Origin: Aquipuribacter sp. SD81
GTDB taxonomy: Bacteria; Actinomycetota; Actinomycetes; Actinomycetales; JBBAYJ01
Direction of reading: 5' to 3'
DNA: 64,000 nucleotides
NCBI RefSeq assembly: GCF_037153975.1
Contig: NZ_JBBAYJ010000002.1
Coordinates: 163,583-227,582 of the forward strand
This document shows, one piece after another, positions 8,434 through 17,400 of the stretch. The notes under the pieces were generated by a model. That model was not told the origin of the DNA and ran no database searches. It worked only from the letters and a program-made list of their open reading frames with translations. Position 1 is the first letter of the stretch. Every line of letters begins with the position of its first letter. The position numbers and the translations under genes were made by a program.

Positions 8434-9831
8434 ATGACCGTCCACAGGAAGCGGCACGTCGGTGCCGTGGCGCTCACCGCACCCGTCGTCCTGGCGCTCG
8501 GCCTCGCGGCCTGCGGCTCCGACGACGCCGGCGGGACCGACGGCGCCACCGGCGCGGCCGGCGACGGCGGTGGCGACCGCTCGATCAGCGTCGCCGTCGT
8601 CGGCAACCCGCAGATGGAGGACATCGCGAGCCTCACCCCCGAGTACTTCACGGCGGAGACGGGCATCGACGTCGAGTTCACGATCCTCGAGGAGCAGCAG
8701 CTCCGCGAGATCACGACGCGCGACGTCGGCGCGGGCGGCGGGCAGTTCGACGTCGTCATGACCGGCCTGTACGAGGCCCCGCAGTTCGGCGAGAACGGCT
8801 GGCTGCTCGACCTCACGGAGTACGCCGAGAACGACGAGGCGTACGACGTCGACGACATCATCCCGGCCGTCCGCACCGGCCTGTCGACCGAGAACGGCTA
8901 CTGGGCCTCACCGTTCTACGCCGAGTCCTCGTTCCTCATGTACCGGCAGGACGTCCTCGACGAGGCCGGCATCACGATGCCGGACCAGCCGACGTGGGAC
9001 GAGGTCGCCGAGATCGCCCGCACCGTCGACAGCGACGAGATGGCCGGCATCTGCCTGCGCGGCAAGCCCGGCTGGGGTGACCTCGGCGCGTCGCTGACGA
9101 CCGTCGTCAACACCTTCGGCGGCACGTGGTGGGCGGCCAACGAGGACGGCTCCATCGGCGAGGCGAAGATCACGGACCCCGGCTTCACGGAGGCCCTGAA
9201 CTTCTACGTCGACCTCATCCAGGACGCCGGCCAGGACGACGCCGCCAACTCCAGCTTCAACGAGTGCCTCAACCAGTACCAGCAGGGCAGCGTGGCGATG
9301 TGGTACGACGCCACAGTCGCGGCGGGCCTGCTCGAGGCCGACGACAGCCCGGTCAAGGGCCAGAACGGCTACGCGGTCGCCCCGGTCAAGGAGACCGACG
9401 CGTCGGGCTGGCTGTGGGCGTGGTCGCTCGCGATCCCCGCCACCTCCAGCGACCCCGACACGGCGTGGGAGTTCATCAGCTGGGCGACGAGCGCGGAGTA
9501 CATCGAGACGGCCGGGGAGAACCTGCCCGGCGGCTGGGCGGCCGTGCCGCCCGGCACCCGCACCTCGACGTACGAGAACCCGTCGTACCAGGAGGCGGCC
9601 GCCGCCTTCGCCGACAAGACGCTCGAGGCGATGGAGGCCGCGCCGATCGACGACCCGGGCACCGAGCCGCGGCCCGGCCTGCCGGGCGTGCAGTTCGTCG
9701 GCGTGCCGGAGTTCCAGGACGTCGGCACCCGCTGCACGCAGGAGTTCTCCGCCGCCATCTCCGGCGGCCAGAGCGTCGACGCGGCGCTGGAGTCCTGCCA
9801 GCAGATCGCGAGCTCGGTCAGCACCCGCTGA
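8434..9831 (+). CDS. polyol/sugar ABC transporter solute-binding lipoprotein
   Basis: Protein of 465 residues with a lipoprotein signal (AVALTAPVVLALGLAAC, lipobox LAAC, Cys about 28) and a type-1 solute-binding fold. The segments EYFTAETGIDVEFTILEEQQ, SPFYAESSFLMYRQDVL and GAWSLAIPATS-like WAWSLAIPATSSDPDTAWEF are characteristic of sorbitol/mannitol-type CUT1 binding proteins. GAGGAGA precedes the ATG at ideal distance. It heads a three-gene ABC operon followed by a DeoR regulator and divergent from a polyol dehydrogenase. The polyol assignment rests on resemblance and neighbours, not on binding residues. Confidence 0.9.
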   Translation: MTVHRKRHVGAVALTAPVVLALGLAACGSDDAGGTDGATGAAGDGGGDRSISVAVVGNPQMEDIASLTPEYFTAETGIDVEFTILEEQQLREITTRDVGAGGGQFDVVMTGLYEAPQFGENGWLLDLTEYAENDEAYDVDDIIPAVRTGLSTENGYWASPFYAESSFLMYRQDVLDEAGITMPDQPTWDEVAEIARTVDSDEMAGICLRGKPGWGDLGASLTTVVNTFGGTWWAANEDGSIGEAKITDPGFTEALNFYVDLIQDAGQDDAANSSFNECLNQYQQGSVAMWYDATVAAGLLEADDSPVKGQNGYAVAPVKETDASGWLWAWSLAIPATSSDPDTAWEFISWATSAEYIETAGENLPGGWAAVPPGTRTSTYENPSYQEAAAAFADKTLEAMEAAPIDDPGTEPRPGLPGVQFVGVPEFQDVGTRCTQEFSAAISGGQSVDAALESCQQIASSVSTR

Positions 9832-9847
9832 CCCTCGCCCCACGTCG

Positions 9848-9878
9848 CCGGGCGCGGTGCGGCACGCGCCGCGCCCGG
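9848..9878 (+). terminator. intra-operon hairpin behind the binding-protein gene
   Basis: CCGGGCGCGG and CCGCGCCCGG form a perfect 10-bp stem with an 11-nt loop, 16 nt after the binding-protein stop codon and before the first permease. There is no U-tract. Hairpins at this point are common in binding-protein operons, where they stabilise or attenuate the message so that more binding protein than permease is made. I read it as a processing/attenuation hairpin rather than a full terminator. Confidence 0.55.
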
Positions 9879-9926
9879 TGGCACCACCCGGAGCCACCCC
9901 GGAGCCCTAGGAGACAGGAGCAGCCC

Positions 9927-10874
9927 GTGACCGCGCAGGCGCCCCCCGCACCGCCCGACACCCCGACCGCGACGCCCCGTCCGGCACCTGCCGGGCGACG
10001 CCCCGAGAGCGCCTGGCTGCGCCGCGCGCCGCTCCTGCCGGCACTGGTCTTCACCATCGTCGTCACCCAGGTGCCGTTCCTGTTCAGCATCTACTACAGC
10101 CTCACCGAGTGGCGGGTCGTGCCGCCCACGCCACGGACCTTCGTCGGCTTCGAGAACTACGTGCGCGGCTGGGGCGACCCGTTCTTCCTGCGGGCGGCGT
10201 GGACCTCGGTGTGGATGACCGTCGCGGCGGTGCTGCTGTCGCTCGTCATCGGCACGGCGCTCGCGCTGCTGCTGGACCGGAAGTTCCCGGGCCGCGGCGT
10301 CGCGCGCACCCTCATGATCACGCCGTTCCTCGTCATGCCCGTCGTCGCGGGCCTGGTGTGGAGCAACCAGATGTTCTCCAGCCAGTTCGGGGTCCTCAAC
10401 TGGGTCATCACCTCGCTCGGCTTCGACGCGGTGTCGTTCGTGCAGGTGGCGCCCGGCTGGAGCATCGTCACGGTGCTCGTGTGGCAGTGGTCGCCGTTCA
10501 TGATGCTCATCGTGCTGGCGGGGCTCCAGGGCCAGCCCGGTGAGGTGCTCGAGGCCGCGAGGGTCGACGGCGCCGGACCGTTCGGGATCTTCCGCTGGAT
10601 CACGCTGCCGCTGCTGCGGCCCTACCTCGAGCTCGGGATCCTGCTCGGGTCCATCTACCTCGTGCAGGTCTTCGACCACATCGTCGTCATCACCGGCGGC
10701 GGACCGGGCTCGACGAACATCCCGTACTTCGTCTACCAGCGCTCGATCGGCGGCGGCTGGGACTTCGGCCTCGCGTCGTCCTTCAGCATCCTCGTCGTCA
10801 TCGCGTCGATCATCATCGCGACGCTCGCGCTGCGGCTGCTGTCGAACCTCATCTCGAAGGACCCGAACGCATGA
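9927..10874 (+). CDS. sugar/polyol ABC transporter permease, MalF type
   Basis: Protein of 315 residues. A Pro/Ala-rich N-terminal tail (about 1-35) leads into six membrane spans, the first around LLPALVFTIVVTQVPFLFSI. The EAA loop VLEAARVDGAGPFGIFRWIT is at about residues 205-225, and TGGGPGSTNIPYF follows near 255. The GTG start has AGGAG just upstream (9909-9919). Its stop overlaps the ATG of the next permease (ATGA). It is the MalF-like membrane half of the importer headed by the 8434 binding protein. Confidence 0.93.
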   Translation: MTAQAPPAPPDTPTATPRPAPAGRRPESAWLRRAPLLPALVFTIVVTQVPFLFSIYYSLTEWRVVPPTPRTFVGFENYVRGWGDPFFLRAAWTSVWMTVAAVLLSLVIGTALALLLDRKFPGRGVARTLMITPFLVMPVVAGLVWSNQMFSSQFGVLNWVITSLGFDAVSFVQVAPGWSIVTVLVWQWSPFMMLIVLAGLQGQPGEVLEAARVDGAGPFGIFRWITLPLLRPYLELGILLGSIYLVQVFDHIVVITGGGPGSTNIPYFVYQRSIGGGWDFGLASSFSILVVIASIIIATLALRLLSNLISKDPNA

Positions 10875-11788
10875 GCACCGCGACCGCGCCCGTCCCGTCC
10901 GCCCCCTCCGAGCGCCGCGAGCCGGCGCGCAGCCCGCGACCGGCCCCGCGGAGGCCCGTCCGCCGCGCCTCGGTGGGCGGCACCGTGCTCGCCGGCGTCG
11001 CGTGGCTCGCGGCCGCGCTGTTCTTCTTCCCCGTCTTCTGGATGTTCGTCAACGGGTTCAAGGAGGAGGCGGTCGCCAACAGCCGGCCCACGCTGATCTT
11101 CACCCCGACGCTCGAGCGCTACCGCGAGGTCACGGCCGACGCGATCGGCCTGCTGACGGCCGGGGAGGCGTTCCTCAACTCCGCCGTCGTCGTCGGCGTC
11201 TCCGTCGCGCTCACGATGGTGCTCGCCGTGCCGGCAGCCTACGCCCTCGCGATCCGACCCATCCCCAAGTGGCGCGACGTGCTGTTCTTCTTCATCTCGA
11301 CGAAGTTCCTGCCCATCGTCGGCGCCATCCTGCCGCTGTGGATCATCGGGCAGACGCTCGGCATCCTCAACACCTGGACGATCCTCATCATCCTCTACAC
11401 GGCGATGAACCTGCCGCTGGCGGTGTGGATGCTCCGGTCGTTCTTCAGCGAGGTGCCGGTGGAGCTGCTCGAGGCCGCGCAGCTGGACGGTGCGGGCCTG
11501 CTGCGCCAGATCCGCTCCGTGCTGCTGCCGATCGTCACCCCCGGCCTCACGGCGACCGCGCTGCTCTGCCTCATCTTCGCGTGGAACGAGTTCTTCCTCG
11601 CCGTGCAGCTCAACCCGGCCGACGCCTCGACCGTCCCGGTGTGGGTCACGGGCAACGTGAGCACCCGCGGCAACTTCCTCGCGAAGCTGTCCGCCGCCTC
11701 GACGCTCGCCACGCTGCCCGTCATCATCGCGGGCTGGGTGGCCCAGAAGCGCATGATCCGCGGCCTCGCCATGGGTGCCATCAAGTGA
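10871..11788 (+). CDS. sugar/polyol ABC transporter permease, MalG type
   Basis: Protein of 305 residues with six membrane spans after an Arg/Pro-rich N-terminal tail. The EAA loop reads VELLEAAQLDGAGLLRQIR at about residues 196-215. AWNEFFLAVQLNPADASTVP near residue 235 is typical of mannitol/sorbitol importer MalG subunits. The ATG overlaps the preceding stop (ATGA), so the permeases are coupled. No ATPase gene follows; the next gene encodes a DeoR regulator after a hairpin. Confidence 0.93.
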   Translation: MSTATAPVPSAPSERREPARSPRPAPRRPVRRASVGGTVLAGVAWLAAALFFFPVFWMFVNGFKEEAVANSRPTLIFTPTLERYREVTADAIGLLTAGEAFLNSAVVVGVSVALTMVLAVPAAYALAIRPIPKWRDVLFFFISTKFLPIVGAILPLWIIGQTLGILNTWTILIILYTAMNLPLAVWMLRSFFSEVPVELLEAAQLDGAGLLRQIRSVLLPIVTPGLTATALLCLIFAWNEFFLAVQLNPADASTVPVWVTGNVSTRGNFLAKLSAASTLATLPVIIAGWVAQKRMIRGLAMGAIK

Positions 11789-11794
11789 GCCCGG

Positions 11795-11828
11795 GCGCGA
11801 CCGGACCGCACGCCGGGCCCGGTCGCGC
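11795..11828. terminator. hairpin after the polyol ABC operon
   Basis: GCGCGACCGG (11795-11804) pairs with CCGGTCGCGC (11819-11828) in a perfect 10-bp stem with a 14-nt loop that is itself GC-rich. It lies 7 nt past the last permease gene, where a terminator is expected. No U-run is present, as is usual in very GC-rich actinomycetes. Confidence 0.6.
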
Positions 11829-11877
11829 GGTGCTCGCGGGCACCCGCCGCGACGGGGTCCCGCCCTACGCTGTCGGG

Positions 11878-12711
11878 ATGGGACCCGTCGCCGAGCCGCG
11901 CGAGGCCGAGCCGGCCGCCGCGACGGCCACGGCCTCGGGTGCCCTCGTGCTGTCCCGCCTGGAGCGGCAGCACTCGATCGCCGAGCTCGCGATGGCCGAC
12001 GGCCGGGTCGACGTCGGCGACCTCGCCGACCGGTTCCAGGTGACGACGGAGACGATCCGGCGCGACCTCGCGCACCTGCAGGAGCAGCGCCTCGTGCGCC
12101 GCACGCACGGCGGCGCGGTGCCGTGGGAGCGCTGGCGGTACGAGCCGAGCGTCGCGGTGCGCGACACCGAGCACCCGCAGGAGAAGCAGCGGATCGCGCA
12201 GCGCGCGGTGGCGGAGCTGCAGGGCGAGGCCACGCTGCTCATCGACTCCGGCACCACCACCGCGCAGGTCGCGCGCATGCTGCCGCACGACCGCCCGCTC
12301 ACGGTGGTGACGAACTCGATCCCCGTCATGCAGGCCCTCGTGCACAACGAGGCCGTCGAGGTGGTGCTCCTCGGCGGGCGCGTCAAGAAGAGCACGCTCG
12401 CGATCGTCGACCCGACCGGCGCCGACGAGCTGTCGCGCATCGTCGTCGACCTCGCGTTCGTCGGCTCCGACGGCGTGTCCCCCGAGCACGGCTTCACCAC
12501 GCCCCACCGCGAGGAGGTCGAGATCAAGCGGGCCATGCTGCGCGCCGCGCGCCGCGCGGTCGTGCTCGTCGACCACTCGAAGTTCGGCAACGACCACCTG
12601 CACCGCATCGCGCGGGTGGAGGAGGTCGACGGCGTCATCACCGGCACGGAGCTGCCGGAGGCCGAGGCCCGCGCGGTCAGCGCGCTCGGGCCGATGGTGA
12701 CGCGGGCCTGA
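11878..12711 (+). CDS. DeoR/GlpR-family transcriptional regulator
   Basis: Protein of 277 residues. A winged helix-turn-helix at about residues 22-80 contains RFQVTTETIRRDLAHLQEQR and the RTHGGAV turn, which together define the DeoR family. The C-terminal DeoRC sugar-phosphate sensor carries IDSGTTTAQVA, GGRVKKST and DLAFVGSDGVSPEHGFTTP. The ATG follows a 89-nt gap after the permease operon. DeoR regulators generally sense phosphorylated sugars or polyol intermediates and repress neighbouring catabolic genes, so the polyol ABC operon and the mannitol-type dehydrogenase are the likely targets. The last 35 bp overlap the convergent kinase-like gene. Confidence 0.93.
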   Translation: MGPVAEPREAEPAAATATASGALVLSRLERQHSIAELAMADGRVDVGDLADRFQVTTETIRRDLAHLQEQRLVRRTHGGAVPWERWRYEPSVAVRDTEHPQEKQRIAQRAVAELQGEATLLIDSGTTTAQVARMLPHDRPLTVVTNSIPVMQALVHNEAVEVVLLGGRVKKSTLAIVDPTGADELSRIVVDLAFVGSDGVSPEHGFTTPHREEVEIKRAMLRAARRAVVLVDHSKFGNDHLHRIARVEEVDGVITGTELPEAEARAVSALGPMVTRA

Positions 12712-13537
12712 CGCCGGGCGTCCCCCGCTCCGTCGCCCTCCCCTGCGTCGCGCCGGGCTCGCGGCGCAGGGCCGCGTGCACCGCCGCCCGCAGCGCCTCG
12801 TGGGCCGCCGCGCCGACGGGCTCGGCCACCCGGGCCGCCCGCACGACCGGTTCCCAGCCGGGGTCGGCGGCCACGTCGGGCTCCAGCGCGCCGAGGTAGC
12901 CCGTGAGGAGCGCCGCGAGGACGGGGGCTGGGGCGCTCGCGAGGTGGCCGTCGCCGAAGCCGGCGTGCAGCAGCGTCGCGGTGCGGACGACGTCGGCGTG
13001 CGGGTCGCCGGCCGCGGCGTCGAACCAGTCGATGAGGACGGGCCCGCCGGGCCCGAGCAGCACGTTGCCCGGGTGCAGGTCGAAGTGGCACACCGCGGTG
13101 CCCGAAGGCAGTGAGGCCAGCCGGGCCTGCACCGCCGTCCTGACCGGGCCCGCGAGCTCGGCCCGCGCGAGGTTCGCCGCGAGGCGGTCGCGCAGCCGGG
13201 GCAGGGCGGCCGGTGCGGTGCGCGCCGCGACGAGCCGCTGCAGCGCGGCGAGCTGCTGACCGAGCCCGAGCGCCTGCTCGGGACGGCGGACGGCCTCCTC
13301 GAGCATCGACGGACCGTCGACCCGCTCGAAGACGATGCCCGGGCGGCCGTCGACGTCGACGAGCCCGAGGACGGTCGGGGCGGGCAGCCCGATCGCGCGG
13401 ACGAGCTCGGTTGTGAGGGCCTCGCGCTCGGCCCAGTGCGCCGGGATGTCGGCGCGGAGCACCTTGGCCACGGCCCCCGTGCCCCACTCGTGCAGGTGCG
13501 ACGTGTTGCCGTGCTGCAGGAGCCGGCCCGGACGCAC
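12677..13537 (-). CDS. aminoglycoside/choline-kinase-like phosphotransferase (APH family)
   Basis: Protein of 286 residues from a GTG start. The catalytic-loop Brenner motif reads CHFDLHPGNVLLG (about residues 148-160), and the metal-binding DFG equivalent is LIDWFDAAAGDPHAD just after. An N-lobe with TSHLHEWGTGAVAKVLR supplies the ATP-site Lys. The fold is that of small-molecule kinases; substrates in this family range from choline to fructosamine and antibiotics and cannot be named here. The Arg/Ala-rich C-terminal tail runs 35 bp into the convergent DeoR gene. Antibiotic resistance should not be assumed. Confidence 0.82.
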   Translation of the reverse strand: MRPGRLLQHGNTSHLHEWGTGAVAKVLRADIPAHWAEREALTTELVRAIGLPAPTVLGLVDVDGRPGIVFERVDGPSMLEEAVRRPEQALGLGQQLAALQRLVAARTAPAALPRLRDRLAANLARAELAGPVRTAVQARLASLPSGTAVCHFDLHPGNVLLGPGGPVLIDWFDAAAGDPHADVVRTATLLHAGFGDGHLASAPAPVLAALLTGYLGALEPDVAADPGWEPVVRAARVAEPVGAAAHEALRAAVHAALRREPGATQGRATERGTPGVRPASPSARAR

Positions 13538-13605
13538 GCGGGCAGTGTGCCACCCGGCCCCCGGCCCGCCCCGGCAGGCACGGGGTCGGGCCCGTCCGGG
13601 GGCCG

Positions 13606-14040
13606 TCAGCGGCCGGGTTCCTCCCGCTCGTGGCTGATGCTGCGGATGATGTCGAGCGCGGTGTCGAGGTCTGCGCCCGGACCGACGTGCACGCTGGCGC
13701 TGACGGGTTCGGGCAGCAGGGCCGCCACGACCGTCCCGCCGTCGGCGGCGTCGAAGGCCACGACCTCGTCGCCCGCGGCCGTGCCGGGCACGGGCCGCCG
13801 GCCCGGTCGGGGACGGGCCGCGAGGAAGCGGTCGCGGAACGGGCTCGCGTCGAGGGTGAGGCGCAGGCCGTCACCGGCGAGGACGAGGACCTCACCGTCG
13901 ACTGCGCGCTCGTCGGGGGTCGTCAGGCCGGGGGGCACGAGGACCGCGAGACCGCCGAACGACACCCGGCGCCACGCCGGGCGACCGGACACCTCTCGGA
14001 TGATCCGCCTCGCGCCGCGTGGCGGGAAGCGTGCTGGCAC
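13606..14040 (-). CDS. hypothetical protein of about 144 residues
   Basis: I do not recognise the family. The frame shows actinomycete-like codon use and a soluble, beta-rich-looking sequence: VSFGGLAVLVPPGLTTPDER, then EVLVLAGDGLRLTLDASPF and a C-terminal ADLDTALDIIRSISHE helix. No signal peptide or membrane span is evident. The longest start is the GTG at 14038-14040, only 35 bp from the 31-bp repeat array, but an internal GTG before the VSFGG segment (about 26 residues later) may be the true one, since the first residues are Arg/Pro-rich. It is followed by the kinase-like gene on the same strand, a possible operon partner. Confidence 0.55.
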   Translation of the reverse strand: MPARFPPRGARRIIREVSGRPAWRRVSFGGLAVLVPPGLTTPDERAVDGEVLVLAGDGLRLTLDASPFRDRFLAARPRPGRRPVPGTAAGDEVVAFDAADGGTVVAALLPEPVSASVHVGPGADLDTALDIIRSISHEREEPGR

Positions 14041-14074
14041 GTACGAGGTGACACGCGGGTGACCGCCCGCCGCA

Positions 14075-14382
14075 CGTCGACACGAACGCAGACGTACGCG
14101 CCGTCCGTCGACACGAACGCAGACCTACGCGCCGCACGTCGACACGAACGCAGACGTACGCGCCGTCCGTCGACACGAACGCAGACCTACGCGCCGCACG
14201 TCGACACGAACGCAGACGTACGCGCCGTCCGTCGACACGAACGCAGACCTACGCGCCGCACGTCGACACGAACGCAGACGTACGCGCCGTCCGTCGACAC
14301 GAACGCAGACCTACGCGCCGTCCGTCGACAGGAACGCAGACCTACGCGCCGCACGTCGACACGAACGCAGACGTACGCGCCG
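14075..14382. repeat. 31-bp tandem array, ten copies, alternating as a 62-bp dimer
   Basis: Ten head-to-tail copies of a 31-bp unit begin at 14075 and recur every 31 bp up to 14354. All share the core GTCGACACGAACGCAGAC; copy 9 has ACAGG instead of ACACG. Units alternate between type 1 (GACGTACGCGCCGTC end) and type 2 (GACCTACGCGCCGCA end) for copies 1-7, so the higher-order period is 62 bp; copies 8-9 break the alternation. There are no unique spacers. The array fills most of the 417-bp gap 14041-14457, between a hypothetical gene and the pullulanase terminator. A partial relative lies at 45464-45488. Confidence 0.95.
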
Positions 14383-14400
14383 GGCTGCACGCGTGGACGC

Positions 14401-14436
14401 CGGACGGGCCGGGCGCCGAAGCGCCCGGCCCGTCCG
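14401..14436 (-). terminator. UUCG-loop terminator of the amylopullulanase gene
   Basis: A perfect 16-bp stem (arms CGGACGGGCCGGGCGC and its complement) closes a 4-nt loop. Read on the minus strand the loop is C(UUCG)G, the exceptionally stable tetraloop. It begins 22 nt beyond the stop codon of the amylopullulanase gene, exactly where its transcript should end, and it also insulates the gene from the repeat array behind it. Confidence 0.88.
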
Positions 14437-14457
14437 GGGGTGGTGCTGCTCAGGCGG

Positions 14458-17400
14458 TCAACCGCGGCCGGGCTTGCCCTTGGCGTTGCCACCGCCCTTG
14501 CCGTTGCCGCCCTTGTCCGCCGACGGCCCGACGGTCCGGATGGTCGCGGTGCCCTCGAGGAGGTCACCGTCCACGGTGCTGCCCCGCAGGAGCAGCTCGG
14601 TGGAGCCGGGCTCGACGCCCGTCGCCCGGACCTGCACCTTGCACAGCAGGTCGACGACGCCGTCGCCGTTCCAGTCCTCGCCCGCCTCGCACGACACGAC
14701 CGAGTCCTCCTCGCCGGTCACGCCGACGCGGAGCGAGTCGACGTCGGTGTCGGCCACCGGGTCGAACCCGTCCTGCGAGAGGACGACGAACGGCAGGTGG
14801 CCGCGGCTGCGCGGGTTGACGACCGCCTGGCCGCCGCCGGGCCGCGCCTGCACCTCGACCGTGAGGGTCGCGGGCGGGGTCGGCTCGACGAAGACCGCCG
14901 TCGTGCGGGCCGGCACGGTGAACGTGCCGCCGTCGAACGACGCCTCCTTCACCACCGGGTCCGCACCCGCGGCCTGGATGGGGTGCAGGACGAGACCGGC
15001 CTCGGCGAGGGCGTCGACGGAGTACGTCTGCGCCTCGTCGGTGGCGTTGAACGCCACGACCACCCGCTCGTGCGCGGCGTCCACGTCCTCACCGACGGTG
15101 TCGTCGAGGTGCATGAGGATGAGGCCGGGCACCTCGCTGCCGTCGAGGTAGGACAGCTTCTCCTGCACCTGGTCCTCGGTGGTCAGCGAGAACAGCGGCG
15201 AGGAGTCCGCCACCGCGAGGAGGTCGCGGAAGCGGGCGACCGAGGCCTCGATGTCGGCCTGGCTCGGCTGCAGCGCCGGGTCGGCGAGCAGCGGCGCCAT
15301 GAACGGCCACTTGTCCTCGTTGTCCGGCGCCGGCGGGAGGCCGACCCCGAAGTTGTTCGTCGCGTACGAGAAGTCGAGGACGTTGAAGTGGTCGCCGGAG
15401 TTGTAGCTGTTCCGGTCGAGCGACTTCGAGCGGAGCATGTCCGTGCCGGCGTGGAAGAACGACACGCCCTGGCTGAGCGCGACGGTCGACAGCGCGAGCT
15501 GCTGCATGCGCACCCGGTCGGCCATCGAGGTGCCCTGCGGCAGCTTGAAGGCGTGGGAGTCGTACAGCGTCTCGTTGTCGTGCGCCGAGACGTAGACGAT
15601 GTTCTCCTGCGGGTCCTGCGTGTACCCGGTCGGGCTGCCGTTGTAGTCGACCTCCGCCCCGGTCACGGTGTCGCCGTTGCGGTCGACGAACGTGAAGTCC
15701 GCCAGGTTGCCCGCCATGCCGACCTTTATCTGGTCCATGTCGAGCAGCAGCGCCTCGCGCTGGGCCGCCTCGTCGCCGTTGACCGCGTCCCCGTTGGGGT
15801 CGGTGAGCAGGCCCGAGCCGAAGCCCTGCACGCGCGGGTTCTCGTCGAACGGGCCGCCGCCGCGGACGGCGTCGCGGAGCCGGTCGTTGAAGGTGCCGAT
15901 GCCCGTGCCGCCCATGTTGAGCTGGGTGGCCTGGACGAAGCGGGCGTCGTCGGCGACCTCGCCGAAGTTCCAGCCCTCGCCGTAGACGTAGATGCTCTTC
16001 CCGTCGACGCCGTCGGCCTCCAGGGTGAGGGAGTCCAGCGCCTCGCGGACGGCGAGCATGTTCGCCTTCGAGTGGTGGCCCATGAGGTCGAAGCGGAACC
16101 CGTCGACCTTGTACTCCTTCGCCCACAGGACGACGGAGTCGACCATGAGCTTCTCCATCATCGCGTGCTCGGTCGCCGTGTTCGCGCAGCACGTGCTCGT
16201 CGCGATCGTGCCGTCCGCCAGCAGGCGGTGGTAGTAGCCGGGCACGACCTTGTCGAGCACCGACTTCTCCGCCTGGCCGGACGCGGCGGTGTGGTTGTAG
16301 ACGACGTCGAGCACGACACCGAGGTCGGTGGCGTTGAGCGCCTGCACCATCTCGCGGAACTCGACGATGCGCGTCGTGCCCTCGGGGTCGGTGGAGTACG
16401 AGCCCTCCGGCGCGTTGTAGTGGAAGGGGTCGTAGCCCCAGTTGAAGCCGTCGGAGTCCGCGACCTCCAGCACCGCCTCCTGCTGCTCGGGAGAGGCCGA
16501 GCCCGCGTCCGGGACGTCAGGCTCGACCCGCTCCGAGGCGTCCTCCTCGATCGTGGCGATGTCGAAGGTCGGGAGCAGGTGCACCGTCGTGAGGCCCGCC
16601 TCGGCGAGCTCCCGCAGGTGCGTCATGCCGTCGGAGCCGGCCTGGGTGAACGCCTTGTACGTGCCCCGCTGCTCCTCCGGCACCGTCTCGTCGGAGATGG
16701 AGAAGTCCCGCACGTGCAGCTCGTAGAGGTCGATCTGCTCCGGGGTCGGCGGCGCCTGGGTGGCGACGTCGGCCCAGCCCTCCGGCGCCAGGTCGGCGTC
16801 GTCGAGGGAGACGATCTGGCTCTTGACCGAGTTGGTCGCGAGGCTGACGGAGTACGGGTCGGTGACGACGTTGCTCTCGACCGTGTCGGTCGAGGGGACG
16901 TAGACCTCGACCTCGAACAGGTAGTACTGGCGGTCCCAGCCGGGCTCGCCGGTCACCGACCACACGCCCGAGGCCTCGTCGAGGGTCATCTCCGTCGTCG
17001 CGCCGGGAGGCGCGGCGGACGGGTCGTCGAACCGGTGGAGCGTGACGGAGCGGGCCGTCGGCGCCCACAGGCTGATGGTCGGCACGTCGCCGTCCCACGT
17101 GACGCCCAGGTCGGCGTCGCGTGCGGCGTCGGCGTAGAGGTCGTCGAGCACGCCCGGGACCTGGACCCCGGTCGCACCCGTCCGGGCGTCACCACGCGAC
17201 GACGACACGGCGAGGGCGCCCTTCAGCGCCTCGGCGACGTCGAGGTCGTCCGGGACGCCGAGCGCGGCGTACCCGGCGAGGTGCGGGAACCGCTCGGCGA
17301 GGTCGGCCGGCAGGTCCGCCGACAGCCACTCGAGCTCGACGGACGCGGTGCCGTCGGGGCCGTCGACCCCGCCCGTCACCAGCTCGAGCCCGCCGTCCGG

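Noticed and set aside
12677..13537. Aminoglycoside-resistance gene
   Set aside because: The APH fold is shared by many metabolic kinases; nothing in sequence or context supports an antibiotic substrate.
14075..14382. CRISPR array
   Set aside because: The whole 31-bp period is repeated, with no unique spacers and no cas genes in the window.
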